DNA from: Pseudo-nitzschia pungens
Taxonomy: Eukaryota; Bacillariophyta; Bacillariophyceae; Bacillariales; Bacillariaceae
Reading direction: 5' to 3'
Assembly (NCBI GenBank): GCA_037355855.1
Contig: CM074766.1
Span: 992,001-1,056,000 of the forward strand
Length of the DNA stretch: 64,000 bases
Position 1 is the stretch's first letter, and every line of letters begins with the position of its first letter. The notes under the pieces were generated by a model, which did no database searches, was not told where the DNA came from, and was given only the letters and a program-made list of their open reading frames with translations. The translations under genes and the position numbers were made by a program. This document shows, one piece after another, positions 43,967 to 54,589 of the stretch.

Positions 43967-44146
43967 TTATGCGCCTCCTCCGTCGCATCCGCCGCTGTCG
44001 CAGCCCCCGCTGTCGCCACCCCAATCGATGTCTTCTGCCGCGTCGGTCATGCCCGAACCGGAACCACCACAAACGCAAGAGCGGATGACACAATAGGAAG
44101 CAATCAGGAAAAACACGATGACCAAGATGAATATGATGTCTTCCAT
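43967..44146 (-). CDS. 59-residue membrane protein with Gly/Cys-rich tail
   Basis: ATG at 44146. One hydrophobic helix (IIFILVIVFFLIASYCVI, residues 4-21) directly follows a short acidic start, then RSCVCGGSGSG, a short acidic stretch, and WGGDSGGCDSGGCDGGGA to the end. Five cysteines beyond the helix could bind metal or form disulphides. The layout, and the sharp contrast between membrane segment and repetitive tail, support a real small protein. Longer in-frame extension to 44236 begins at an ATG too but adds a Ser/His/Lys-rich stretch of ordinary background type. I do not recognise a family. Confidence 0.5.
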   Translation of the reverse strand: MEDIIFILVIVFFLIASYCVIRSCVCGGSGSGMTDAAEDIDWGGDSGGCDSGGCDGGGA

Positions 44147-45936
44147 AATGGCTCGTGTTTCGTGGTTGCTTGCGTGCTTGCTTGTTTGTTTGTGAATGTG
44201 TGGAGATTGCTTGCTTGCTGTGAGACGAACAATCAATGAATTGCTCGAGTGCTTGCGGTTTCTGTTTTTTTGTTGCTTCGTAATTCTTGCGGACGAGGAA
44301 GGATTGGCCGGATTAGGATTCGTGAGACAAATAATTTATGCATGGAATCGCAAGAATGTGACCGCAGACCATCCGATTGCAACGGTACAACCAGTCATTC
44401 AAGGAAAATACCGTACAGTACGTGAAACAAAACCGCGACGGAGCGATGAGCGATTGGATCCATCATCACCGATCGATTTTCGGTTTCACCCGAAGCAGGA
44501 TTTGAATTTGCTCGTAAGGTTACTGTATTACGTAGTATTATTTACACGTAAGGTTCCTTGTTCTTGCATGACCTACGAATTTTACGAAGTTCTTGTTGGA
44601 CACACCAGCATCAATCCCGACTATCAAAAAATAATAATACTTCGTAATACGGTAGAAGTAATATTAGGTCTTAAAAATATTCTTTTCGGTCCCGCAGTAA
44701 AACATTGATTCGTGCGTTGTAATACCGGTAATTCTATTTTACGAAGTACCACGTAATTAAAATCAATCAACAAGATGAATAGATCTTCCAGTGTGTTCCT
44801 CGCCGACCGACGGCTGGTCTTGACACACTCCCCCCGCGCTCCGACCCTGTACAAGAATGAAATCGAACCGTCGGCACGTGCTGGAAGCCATGAGAAGAAG
44901 TGGATTTAGTGTGCAATGTGGGCGCCGTTAATTAAAAACGCGAGTGTTTTGGTGTGTTCGTCGCGACGGTGTTTGTCGTTGTTTGACATTTATACTTATA
45001 CATCCGGGGTTTTTTGACACTTATACATCCGGGTTTGTTTGACATTTATACTTATACATCCGGGTTTGTTTGACATTTATACTTATACATCCGGGTTTCT
45101 TTGACATTTATACTTATACATCCGGGTTTCTTTGACATTTCTACTTATACATCCGGGTTTCTTTGACATTTCTACTTATACATCCGGGTTTCTTTGACAT
45201 TTCTACTTATACATCCGGGTTTTTTACACTTATACATCCGGATTTTTTTACCACATAGTTTTGCATCCGGATTTTTTGACATTCTTAAATCCATAATCCC
45301 GTTCCTACCGTACTATCCTGCACAACGAAACCAACCACGTCACGCGGAAGAAAGAAGAAGCGGTAGTATCGTAATTACTAATGATACCTGTACGACGTTC
45401 GAGGGTGGGAGTTGCCAACATTGAACATAAAAGAAGTAAGATTACGAAGTAAGATTACTAGTACTCGATACCGTACGTCTGTCGTGCGCCGGAGCGCGCC
45501 ACTCTGCATTCCCAATCAAGCTTCATAATTCATGTTTCCGATCCATCAACTTCAGTCAAAACCTTCCCAATCCTAATCTTACAGCACAAGTAAGGTAATC
45601 TTACTGTACCGGTATGTAAAAGTAGACACATATATATTGTATGATGGGACAAAAAGATATTGTTTAGCCATCATCCATCAGACCACGAAATCAATAGTTC
45701 AAGGTGTCACAGGCATGCTCGATAGAGAGGGGCCAACCTTTCAAAGGAACAATTGAGCTATAAACAAAGAACCATCGCAGAGCGACTACTGGCACGGGTA
45801 CTGTATCGTTCTTCACGAACCGAATTCTGTTCGGTGTCAGCACCAAATCCAAATCGAATCCCAGCCATCATCTGTACGAGATCCACCACCCACCAACAAT
45901 CTACGAAGCAACCTTACTATACTTACCGTACAGGTC
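44147..45936. other. 1.8-kb intergenic region with 31-bp satellite
   Basis: No supported gene. Holds word patches at 44514-44560 (GTAAGGTTACTG, ACGTAAGGTTCC), 44636-44760, 45430-45480 and 45580-45620, and the tandem array at 44984-45290 (separate entry). The last 150 bases are the 5' untranslated region of the PEP-mutase family gene. Confidence 0.45.
44984..45290. repeat. 31-bp tandem repeat, about nine copies
   Basis: Unit starts GACATTTATACTTATACATC and ends CGGGTTTGTTT. Neighbouring copies differ in steps (TTTGTTT to TTTCTTT, then ATTTATA to ATTTCTA), so variants spread in order along the array. Two copies are shortened (GACACTTATACATCCGGG). Confidence 0.92.
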
Positions 45937-47401
45937 ATGTTTTCCTCATCGACAAAACCAAATCGAAGAACGAAAAAAAAGACCGTTCTTCTCCTGGTCA
46001 CAACAACGTGCCTCGGCCTGTACTCGTCGTACCTCTCGAACACGATTATGACGATGATGATGGTGCCCCCCGCCAATGCCCTCTCCACCGCCACCACCAA
46101 CAACAACAAACCCGGTCCGCCCTCCCCCCCTCCGCCTGAAGGAGCTCCTCGAGGCGGAGATGAACGGGACCCGCGATTCCGACAAGCCGCTGATCCTCCC
46201 GTGCTGCTACGACGGATTGACGGCCCGCCTGGTCGCCCGGGCCGGCTTCGAGGTCACCTTCATGACGGGCTTTGGCGTTTCCGCCGTCCACGGCTACCCC
46301 GACACGCAGCTCGTCTCCTACGGAGAGATGCAGTCCCAGACCAACACCGTCGCCGAGGGACTCTCGAGCGTCGCCCTCGAGACGATGGGCGAGCCCATTC
46401 CCTGCATCGCCGACGGCGACACGGGATACGGCAACGCCGTCAACGTCAAGCGGACCGTGGCCGGCTACGGACGGGCCGGCATGGCGGGGGTCATGATCGA
46501 GGACCAGGTGGCCCCCAAGAGGTGCGGACACGTGGCCGGAAAGTCCATCGTTCCCCTGAGCGAGGCGGTGGCCCGCGTGAGGGCGGCCTGCGACGCCCGG
46601 GACGAGTTCGAGGCGCAGTTCGGGCCCGGGACCGGGCCGCTGATCCTGGCCCGGACGGACGCCCTAAAAACGGACGGGTTCGAGGCGGCCATCGAGCGGT
46701 GCCTGGCCTTTCGGGAAGCCGGGTGCGACATGACCTTTCTGGAGGCGCCCGAAACGATCGAGCAGATGAAGGAGTACTGCCGGAGGGTTCCGGGACCCAA
46801 GCTCGCCAACATGCTCGAGCAGGGCTGTGAGTTTTGTTTGATTGTTGGTTGGTTGGTTTGTTGTTTTGGTGTTTTTGATTTTGTGTTCTTTGGGTTTGTT
46901 TTTTTTTTGTTCTGTTGGTCTTGTTGTGTCGACTGTTCATCACATTGCGTGTTGGATTGGTTTTGGGTTGTATGCGGAATGGAGTGATGAATGAGCATCG
47001 GTTTCAGGGTTTGGAATTGTGCTGTAAACGGACCAATCGCATGTTCCAACGAGTGGCTCACTCGGTGTTTCCTCTTTCGTGTTTCTCGTTGTATGCGTGC
47101 CACTTGATTGCATTCCATTGCTGTTTCATTCCATTCGAATTCGGCTCGACCTGGCCCGACCCGACCCGACCCGACAGCCACCCCCGTGCTGTCCCCACAG
47201 GAGCTGAAAAAAATAGGCTACACCATGGCGGCGTATCCCCTGACGCTGCTGTCGTCCTCGATCAAGGCCATGAACGAGTCCCTACAGCGACTCAAGGACG
47301 GCGAGCCGACCGACGACATCATCTCGACTTTTCAGGAAACCAAGGACGTGGTGGGATTCACCAGCTACGCGAAGGAAGAAGCCCGGTACAAGGCGGATTA
47401 G
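45937..47401 (+). CDS. PEP-mutase/isocitrate-lyase superfamily enzyme (methylisocitrate lyase-like), secretory start
   Basis: Exon 1 ends at 46826 and exon 2 is 47178-47401; the intron 46827-47177 (GTGAGT...CGACAG, phase 1) restores NMLEQGSTPVLSPQELKKIGY. Family motifs: ILPCCYDGLTARLVARAGFE, FMTGFGVSAVHGYPD, ADGDTGYGN (metal-binding Asp residues), VMIEDQ and PKRCGH. Lys-Arg-Cys-Gly-His is the loop signature of methylisocitrate-lyase-type members and holds the catalytic Cys. They cleave or form C-C bonds next to a carboxylate; the substrate is not predictable here. ATG 45937 starts a strong signal-anchor (KKKTVLLLVTTTCLGLYSSYL, ending PANA), but that frame joins the enzyme only if one C of the seven at 46124-46130 is skipped; then the product is 370 residues. 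Otherwise translation would begin at 46076 without a leader. Confidence 0.88.
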
Positions 47402-47500
47402 AACCATGATTATTTTGTAATAAATACTGAGAGGTCCATTCAGCTTTCCGCCTGTCATCGGCTGTCTTGTACAGCTCGTGTCCTGCTCGGACGCAATAAT

Positions 47501-47664
47501 CGTGAGCAAGCTGTCCCCGGAACAGTATATAACTGCTATTGATCTACTACGTCATCGTAGGAACGCTTGTCCAATTTTCGTCATGGATTCAAAACGCGCT
47601 GCTCCTGCAACTCGTTCGTTCGTTCGTTCGTTCGTTCGTGAGCAAGCTGTCCCCGGAACAGTAT
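47501..47664. repeat. Direct repeat of 28 bp, 136 bp apart
   Basis: The copies at 47501-47528 and 47637-47664 are identical (CGTGAGCAAGCTGTCCCCGG onward to ACAGTAT). A TTCG/CGTT tetranucleotide run immediately precedes the second copy. Confidence 0.85.
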
Positions 47665-49043
47665 GACTGTTACCGTTCCACCCGTTCTTGGGATCGCTCG
47701 TTACTTGGCATCGATCATCGTTTAACTCGTTGTCGCCAATCCGAATCACACCGCTCCTGTTTTGCTGTTGTTGGAACAGCAGCTGCTGATTCGTAGATCA
47801 TAATATTATATTCAAACCACACTGTTCCCGTAATGTCTTCGGGACAGCAGCAGTTCTGAATTCGCAGTATCGAACACAACGGTTTCGACGCTGGTCTCTG
47901 AACTGAATAGTCCCCGATCAATATATTCAATCGATCACATCAACGAGCGTCATTCGAAGTACCTGAGATGCTGCTAGGTAACGTACGTGCCTTTCACTAG
48001 CTGACTTGTATCAACATCGATGCTCGTGCTTGAAAGCTTTCCGTTCATTGCAGCTCTGCTGCGGCTCCTTTTGCGACAGCATACCGACATCTGTTTCATT
48101 CGGTGCCTGCAGCGGGGAAAGCTTGTCCCCGTGACTGTAGAATCGGTGCCGCTTGCCTCCGCGCAGCGCCGTTGTCTCCTGGTTTGTGCAGGCAGTACAA
48201 ACGCAGTTCTATACGCACGTGGCTTGGCACGGAGTGCGAGACTCGGAACATCCCCTTTGCAATTGCGCTCGCAACGGGACAACGCTGTCGAGCTTCCGTT
48301 AGCAGTTTCATCTGAGCGTTCCGCCACGTGACAGGGATAGCACGACGTCCCGGAACCGGAGCGCGACCCGGCTGTAACAGGGACGCCATGTCCCCGCAAT
48401 CATGGAATCGTTGCATCGTTCCGCGCAATGCTCGCGCTCACGCACAATAGTGCAGCGTTCCACCGGTCCGATTGCATTCAGCAATTGTCTTTCTCGTCTT
48501 GGTTCTGTGCGGCAGTACCAGCCACAGCTCTGTGCACGCGGGTTCAATTCTTGCAAGGCTCGGATGACATCTTCTTTTGTGTCCCCGCGAGTCTCCGATG
48601 AATTGCCTCGGAGCTAGATTGCCGCACGCCGCTGCAGCATGCCATTCCGTTCTTGTCGGTGGCATAGTCTTGCAACACTCCTCGTTGTGCTGTACCGTAG
48701 TACATCAGAGAGCTCCAGCACTACTAGTTACGGTCGTAGGATTCCACATCGTGTCGGGCCACAGAGTTCCTCTGCGTGCCGGGCATACGTGCCTCAAAGC
48801 ATAGCGGCTTCTCTTCGGCGCCGTGCGTCCTGCTGTGACTTGCGCCGCCAGTATATTGATCGCGAAGGCGGGCGCTCCAATTTGTCCCCGCTGTCAGAAG
48901 CGGTGAATGCATGGAACTCGTCCACTGACCGCTGCTGTAGGCGTGCGCCGTGTTTGGCATTTGTCGGATCAGCGCCTCGCTTGCCCCGGCTTGCGCTGCT
49001 AGTAGTACCCACCATGGTTAGCGGGACGCGCTTCGCTTGCAAC

Positions 49044-49060
49044 GGGGACAGCACGTCCCC
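49044..49060. repeat. Perfect hairpin GGGGAC-AGCAC-GTCCCC
   Basis: Six-bp stem (seven with the flanking C-G) and five-base loop. The sequence after it, CGCAATCCGATCATTCGTTG, resembles that after the related hairpin at 48378-48392 (CGCAATCATGGAATCGTTG). Confidence 0.85.
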
Positions 49061-49751
49061 GCAATCCGATCATTCGTTGCTTGGCTTGTCTGTGCACAGC
49101 ACCGTTACACAGTCGTAACTGGACACGTCTTAACAGTTCGGTTTTTCATGGGATCCGAGCGTAGTAGTAATATACAATTATTCTTTCTGAACAATGGAAA
49201 TTCATTTGCCAGAACCATAGTGAGAGAGAGGGAGTGGAATGGAGTGGAGTGGAGTGGAGTGGACGGAAGTTTCGGTTTGAGGAAGGCCGAGTCGAAAAGG
49301 CGAGTCCGTTCCATTCCATTCCAATCGGTTTCAATTAGTGTTTCCCTTCAATTCAATTCGATTCAATTCAATTTTGAATGGAAGCACAAGCAGATGGAAT
49401 CAATTCACAGAGGTACAATACAATCACGAGTACGTGTAGAAATAGAGTGACGCAAGTTCGTGGGTTTCGAGTGGATATATTCATTAATTTAGTGCGGACT
49501 CCTATCGATGGACCGAAATGCATTCGAAGACGAATTGGAAGCGCGCTTCGATGGAAGAAGAACGAACTACGACTCGGTTCCGTCGGAGCCCGCCACCGCG
49601 GCAAAGACTACCCGGGTATTTTTTCGCGCACCAACGATCGGAACCAACGAGGAATTCCGAGAGTTGCCCGTCCTCGTTTCGTTGTTGCGATCTCGAGCGA
49701 ACGAAGAAATGCTCGGGGACGAACGCGTCGCTTTTTTTTTTTCCTTTCGGC

Positions 49752-50540
49752 TTAGAAAAGAAGAGCGGCCGTTGCCACCGTCGAGACCGATGCCAGCGCC
49801 GACAAAGCGAGGGTAGCGACGGAGGATGCCCCCAGCTCTTCCGGGTCTTCGCTGGATTCGTCTTCCGGGGACGCTTCGTCCTCGCCGGCCGGCTCTTCTT
49901 TCTCGGATTCCTCCGCGCTCTCGCTTGTTTCGTCCTCGTCCTCCCCGCAGCTGCAGGTCGAGTGCATGCAGACCCACTCCGATCCCTCGCCCATTCCGTA
50001 CTTGCTCAGATCGACGCAGGCGCAGATCGCCGAGTGGTTGCCCCCCTCGTCACAGTCCGAGTACGGGCAGACCTCGTCCCCGGGACGGCCGGTGGGATGA
50101 ACGCTCGTGTCGCAGGGGACCCCCAGCTTTTGCTGCATCGATTCGGCGCCGACCGAGGCCACCGGGTCCCGCAGGGCGCGCGTCTTGCGATCGGCAACGA
50201 CCTCCAAGATGCCGAGGCCCTTGGCCACCGGGACCGTGGAAGGGCAGGTCTTGCCCTCCGACGGGCCGAATCGGACGGCGCCGTTGCACTGCCACTCCCA
50301 CTCGCTGAGGGACTGGCCGTCGCTCAGGTTGGGGGCGCAGAAGCATCCGGTGTCGCTACCGCCGCCCAGGGTGCATCCGGCGTCTCCGGCCACCAGGTAG
50401 TCGCTGCGGTAGTCGTAGTTCAGAAAGTCCCGGGAGGTCACGCCGCACTTGTCTCCGTTTTGGACCGTCGCGAATGCCGAAGGGGGAGAGAGGGTGCCGG
50501 CGATGGCGAGGGCGGTGGACAGAGCGAAACGGGTCATCAT
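49752..50540 (-). CDS. Secreted Cys-rich protein, probably GPI-anchored
   Basis: ATG at 50540 gives 262 residues; the frame is open further up but only the start at 50540 puts the leader first. Residues 2-24 (TRFALSTALAIAGTLSPPSAFA) are a clear signal peptide. The mature part has about fourteen cysteines in motifs such as KCGVTSRDFLNYDY, GCTLGGGSDTGCFCAPN, EWEWQCNGAVRFG, CPYSDCDEGGNHSAICACVD and WVCMHSTCSCGEDED, consistent with an extracellular disulphide-rich domain. An acidic Ser/Glu linker follows, then a hydrophobic C-terminus (GASSVATLALSALASVSTVATAALLF) with small residues ahead of it, the layout of a GPI-anchor signal. A cell-surface or frustule-associated role is inferred from the layout; diatoms have many such proteins without known function. 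Confidence 0.75.
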   Translation of the reverse strand: MMTRFALSTALAIAGTLSPPSAFATVQNGDKCGVTSRDFLNYDYRSDYLVAGDAGCTLGGGSDTGCFCAPNLSDGQSLSEWEWQCNGAVRFGPSEGKTCPSTVPVAKGLGILEVVADRKTRALRDPVASVGAESMQQKLGVPCDTSVHPTGRPGDEVCPYSDCDEGGNHSAICACVDLSKYGMGEGSEWVCMHSTCSCGEDEDETSESAEESEKEEPAGEDEASPEDESSEDPEELGASSVATLALSALASVSTVATAALLF

Positions 50541-51649
50541 GATCGCAAGCAACAACGACAATTGACAATGGGATAGTTGGTTGGTTGGTTGGTTGGTTGG
50601 TTTCGTATGTGAACGAACCAGATTTGTGGGATACCGTACAACACTCTCGAGGGAGGGAAAAACAGATGGTTGCAGAAGATCGCGACGGAACTGCAGGAAC
50701 GCGGAGGAGCCCACGCAATCTTACTCGCAAGAGCATTACGGAACTAAAGCGGAAGGTGGACGCATGATTTTTGGTGACTAACCTTGCTGTACGGTAAATG
50801 ACATGCAACCCGGACAAGGAGTCGAAAAAATCTTGGCAGTAGTACAGGTAATAATACGGAATCCGAGAACGAGTACGAAGTATGTCATTTGTCATTTTCC
50901 GATCTTCCCAATGGACACGTCATGAGTTGTCAAAGTCGCAACGGAATTTTGTTAAATACGACCCGTCAATACCCGATATCCTTATTTTTTGGATTGGTGT
51001 CTGAGCTGTTTGCGCCATCGAAAAGCGTTCGTGCTAACTAACGGTTTGGGAAGTAATTATTTCCTGGTCTCAATCCCGTAAATTCCCGTGTGACAAGGTA
51101 AGAGATACTACTATTCAATATGTGCTGTAAGGCTTACGAGTAATCTTACTTGTATTACTTCTATTACTACGTAAGGTTACTTTGTACTTCTACTTAACAT
51201 TGTGTAATTATCGATCGAGTATCGATGTCAGTCTCAATGACAAAAATGTCATTAAATGTCATTGTCGTGAAACGGACTTGGCACATGTCATTCCGAAGTA
51301 GATGCGGGTGCTTGGCACGAGTTTTCGGCAACCATTCCAAGTTGAAAGTGTTCGGATCGCGGCCAAAGATTTTTTGTCCAGACCGCGCATCACGCACTTC
51401 ACTACACGCAACACCACCACAACCCGACACCGATTGAGATTGTCCGAGCGGAACAGCGGTGCACTCCGACACTCAATCAACAATTCATCGGTCAATCGAT
51501 CAACACTCTCGACCTCCTACCCGCAAGGACACGAGATAGGATTGCCTACCGGTACCGAATCTTCCAGCGATTGCCAACATTGAACGTTTCGAGTCTGTTT
51601 GTTTGTTTGTTTTGTTTTGTTTTGTTTTGTTTTGTTTGCGGACGAGACC
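50541..51649. other. 1.1-kb intergenic region between divergent genes
   Basis: Contains GGTTGGTT repeats near 50578-50600 and a word patch at 51092-51190 (GTAAGGCTTACGAGTAATC, ACGTAAGGTTAC). Immediately before the SDR start is a run of TTTTG pentamers (51608-51637). Presumably holds both promoters; nothing specific identified. Confidence 0.45.
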
Positions 51650-53043
51650 ATGATTCACGCCGACAGCAATTGCCTGGTAATCGGAGCGACCAATCCGACA
51701 TCGATCGGCTTTTGCGTCGCCTGGACGCTCCTGAAGGAGGGAGCGGGCCACGTGACCATAATGGGACGGGACCAGTCCAAGCTCGACGACGCCGTCGAGC
51801 TCTTGCAACGCAGGGTCGACGAAACCCTTGGCAGCGGCAGCAGCAGCGGCAGCAATGCGGATGGCCGTAACGACAGCAGCAACAGCAACAACAACAGCAA
51901 CAGCCTCAACGACGGCACCGCAACGAAACCACGAGTGAGCGGCGTCCTCGGAGACCTCAAGCGGCCCGAGACCATGAAAGCGGTGGCTCTGGACGCCATC
52001 GAGAAGCGCATGGGAGGGAAGCTAGACGTGCTGGTCTGTTGCGGGGGCAACGGATATTCGGAGTACCTGGGCCTCTCGGCGGACGATCTCGAATCGTATC
52101 GGATCACGCAGGACGTGGCGGTCCTGTCTCCGATGGTTCTGGCGAGGGCGGCGGTCCCGTACCTGTCGAAATCGAAAAACCGCCACGGGGGCACCGTGGT
52201 CATGGTGGGGTCCGTATCGGGTGAGTCGAAAGCGATTGCGTTTGCGTTTGCGATTGCGATTGCGACCGTTGGCGTGGGATGACGTGCCGTGTAGGATACG
52301 CACGATGCGAGGCGACGCGACGCGACGCATGGATGTGTAGGAATCTTGTGTACGGAACGGAACGGGATGGATCGGAAACAATGATAGATTGCGGGAACCA
52401 CGGGCAACAAATACGTACGTGTGCCACGCAACTCGCATGTCGTTTCTCACAGTGACCACTCTGTCTCGCAACATTTCGGAACCGGACTGCTTGCCTTCGA
52501 ATGCGAATTTCAATGCCACAACGACAACATCTGCAACTACAACTGCAACTACTGCACGAATTCCGCAATCCGAATTCGAATTCGAATTCGAATCCGATGC
52601 GCAAATGCCCAGCCACCGTGCCGTGGCCGAGCACGGCACCCCACAACGTCGCCATGGCCGCCAAGAACACGATGACGCAGACCCTGGCCTTTCAGTACCG
52701 CGGCGACAACGTCCGCGTCAATGGCGTCCAGGCGGGCGTCATCCACACGGGGGCGCTGGACGTCATGGCCGCCAAGAAACACCAATCGGTGGAATCGTAC
52801 GCGGCGCTGCGGGCCACCGCCCAGCCCCTGGGACGGAACGGAACCCCCGAGGACGTGGCCAACGCCGTCTCGTACCTGGCCTCTCCGTCCTCGGGCTTTA
52901 CCACCGGGGAGCTGCTGCGGGTCGACGGGGGATTGCACCTTTCCAACTGGTGGAACCAGCAGGCCATGCTCAATCAATACGGAGCGAGAAACAAGAACAA
53001 GGAAGGTGGGGAGAATGGAACGGGTGGTGGCGCCGATGTCTAG
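51650..53043 (+). CDS. Divergent short-chain dehydrogenase/reductase (SDR)
   Basis: Exons 51650-52220 and 52613-53043; the intron 52221-52612 (GTGAGT...CCCAG, phase 1) joins VGSVS to ATVPWPSTAPHN. Product 333 residues. Rossmann start LVIGATNPTSIGFCVAWTLL has the spacing of divergent, enoyl-reductase-like SDRs rather than TGxxxGIG. LVCCGGNGYSEY stands for the NNAG motif, and the Ser of VMVGSVS is kept. Where classical SDRs have Tyr-x3-Lys, this protein reads HNVAMAAK: His in the Tyr position and Met in the Lys position, with a Lys seven residues after the His. The C-terminal half (NVRVNGVQAGVIHTGALDV, SGFTTGELLRVDGGLHL) is typical. A Ser/Asn/Gly insert of about 35 residues sits after the second helix. 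No transit peptide. Substrate unknown. Confidence 0.88.
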
Positions 53044-54589
53044 TGCTGCCGTGCTGCGTTGGGCAACACGGCGAAACGCAAAACAAAAACAAAACAACAC
53101 ACTACACAACACTACACAAAACACTACACAACACAAAACAAAACAAAACAAAACAAAACAAAACAACAAATACCGCGGCGGGACCACGAAAGAGATCCGG
53201 CGAGCGAACCGTGCAAGTTCGGAATTTATCGACCCATTGCTATTCATTATACAATTTATCATCTCTTATTATTATTATTTCTTCTGGTCGGCAAGCATGA
53301 ACCTATTCCGTCTTGAAGGAACCCCGGTTCCTGCACGGGCAATTGCTTGCATCCCGATGGTCTGCATCCATCCTTGACCATGGGAATCCAATCAAGCCTG
53401 GAAGGGAACCCAAACGATGGTTTGGGGCAAACGTTGTGATGCCAGATCCAATTCTCAAATGACAGCAATGCCGCACGCACAACACGATCCAATGCTCGAG
53501 ACCGGACCAAGGGCATTTCGATAGGAAGGACAAGATCGATCAAGATAAATAATTACAAAAGCCGAGTAGGACGTTGGATTTCTCACAGAATTTTGTGTGC
53601 TATTCATAATATAGAGTTATGGATGGAGAAATAACAAACATACGAATGATGTGTTCGATCGCGTGTTTCCATTCCCGTGATGTTTTTCGAGAGGCGCTGC
53701 CGAGCAAAGGATTTTGTTTGTTTGAATGGAAGAAAAGGACACGGACACGAAACGAAGTCACCCGCTCGGCGATCGAGCGAGCAGCGAGCGACAGCGGTAC
53801 AACATCCACAGACAACGAGGAATAGGAGTCAGTCGGACGGAAAAACGGCGCACCGCCAACGATGGCTTGGGCTGGAAACAACACCATTCCTTCGCTGTGA
53901 GCAATCTCGTATCGTATCGTATCGTTCCGTATCATCTCCGTCAGAACCCAAAGCACCAATGCACTCACACCGAAGGACAAGAAGAAAACACCGGCACGGG
54001 AGCAGATTATTCGGTCTGTCGTCCCAAGAGAACTTTGTGTCGCATCGGTTCGATGGATTCAAAACGTCGGAATCATTTCATCTGCTCTCCTAGTAGCTAC
54101 TCGGTGATGAGAGAAGACAAGTCCCGCTTTTCGTGGGGCAAAAAAATCCGCAACGGTGCTTCGCTGTAACCCCTTGCCGGTGGTTGGCTGATTGCATTAC
54201 TCCGTGGTTGCCTCGATGTCCTGTCCCGTCGTGGCACCGTCGGACCTTTTCATCCTCGGACTCGCTGGGTTTCGTGGAATTCTGGCACACGCAGCGCAAA
54301 TCGCGGGCCAATGGGCAGGATTCCTCGACCGACTCGGTTCTTGGTCGGCATTGGCCTTCCTGCGCCAGCGTTTCCCGGTCTTCTTTGCGGCCCGGTTGAA
54401 ATCCTTCTTCGCTTTGCCATTCCGGGGAAAGGAGTCACCGTTGCTTGCTACAAACGGAATCATCGTCCTCCGGACAATTGCTGCTGCATCAGATACCCTT
54501 TTAGAGTGACGTTTGAGTTGTTTCGCATTCCGGAAGCTGAAAAATACGTTTCTTGGACAAGGTCTCCATCCCGAGTGAAGACTCCCCAC
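53044..54589. other. 1.5-kb region without supported gene
   Basis: Begins with ACAAAACACTACAC and AAAAC pentamer runs (53088-53170) in the 3' untranslated region of the SDR gene. Frames of up to 147 codons between 53600 and 54510 have random-looking composition. The right end adjoins the BspA relic and may include its decayed 3' part. Confidence 0.4.
53117..53168. repeat. (AAAAC)n run
   Basis: Seven or more AAAAC pentamers downstream of the SDR stop; a TTTTG run of the complementary sequence lies just upstream of the same gene (51608-51637). Confidence 0.8.

Larger units (their letters stand above)
47402..49751. other. 2.3-kb gene-free block with diverged hairpin repeats
   Basis: No protein gene is supported; frames stay below 160 codons and overlap in all directions. 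From about 47500 to 49110 the sequence is GC-richer than normal spacers and repeats related words built on GTCCCCG. Hairpins occur at 48114-48130, 48378-48392 and 49044-49060. A 28-bp direct repeat (starts CGTGAGCAAGCTGTCCCCGG) lies at 47501 and 47637, separated by a CGTT run. A GGAGT pentamer run is at about 49230-49262. Function unknown. Confidence 0.5.

Noticed and set aside
44984..45290. CRISPR-like array (31-bp repeats)
   Set aside because: The copies are directly adjacent with no spacers; this is a simple satellite in a nuclear genome.
48520..48580. Possible tRNA B box (GGTTCAATTCT)
   Set aside because: No T stem pairing (GCGGG against CTTGC) and no A box or acceptor stem at a suitable distance.
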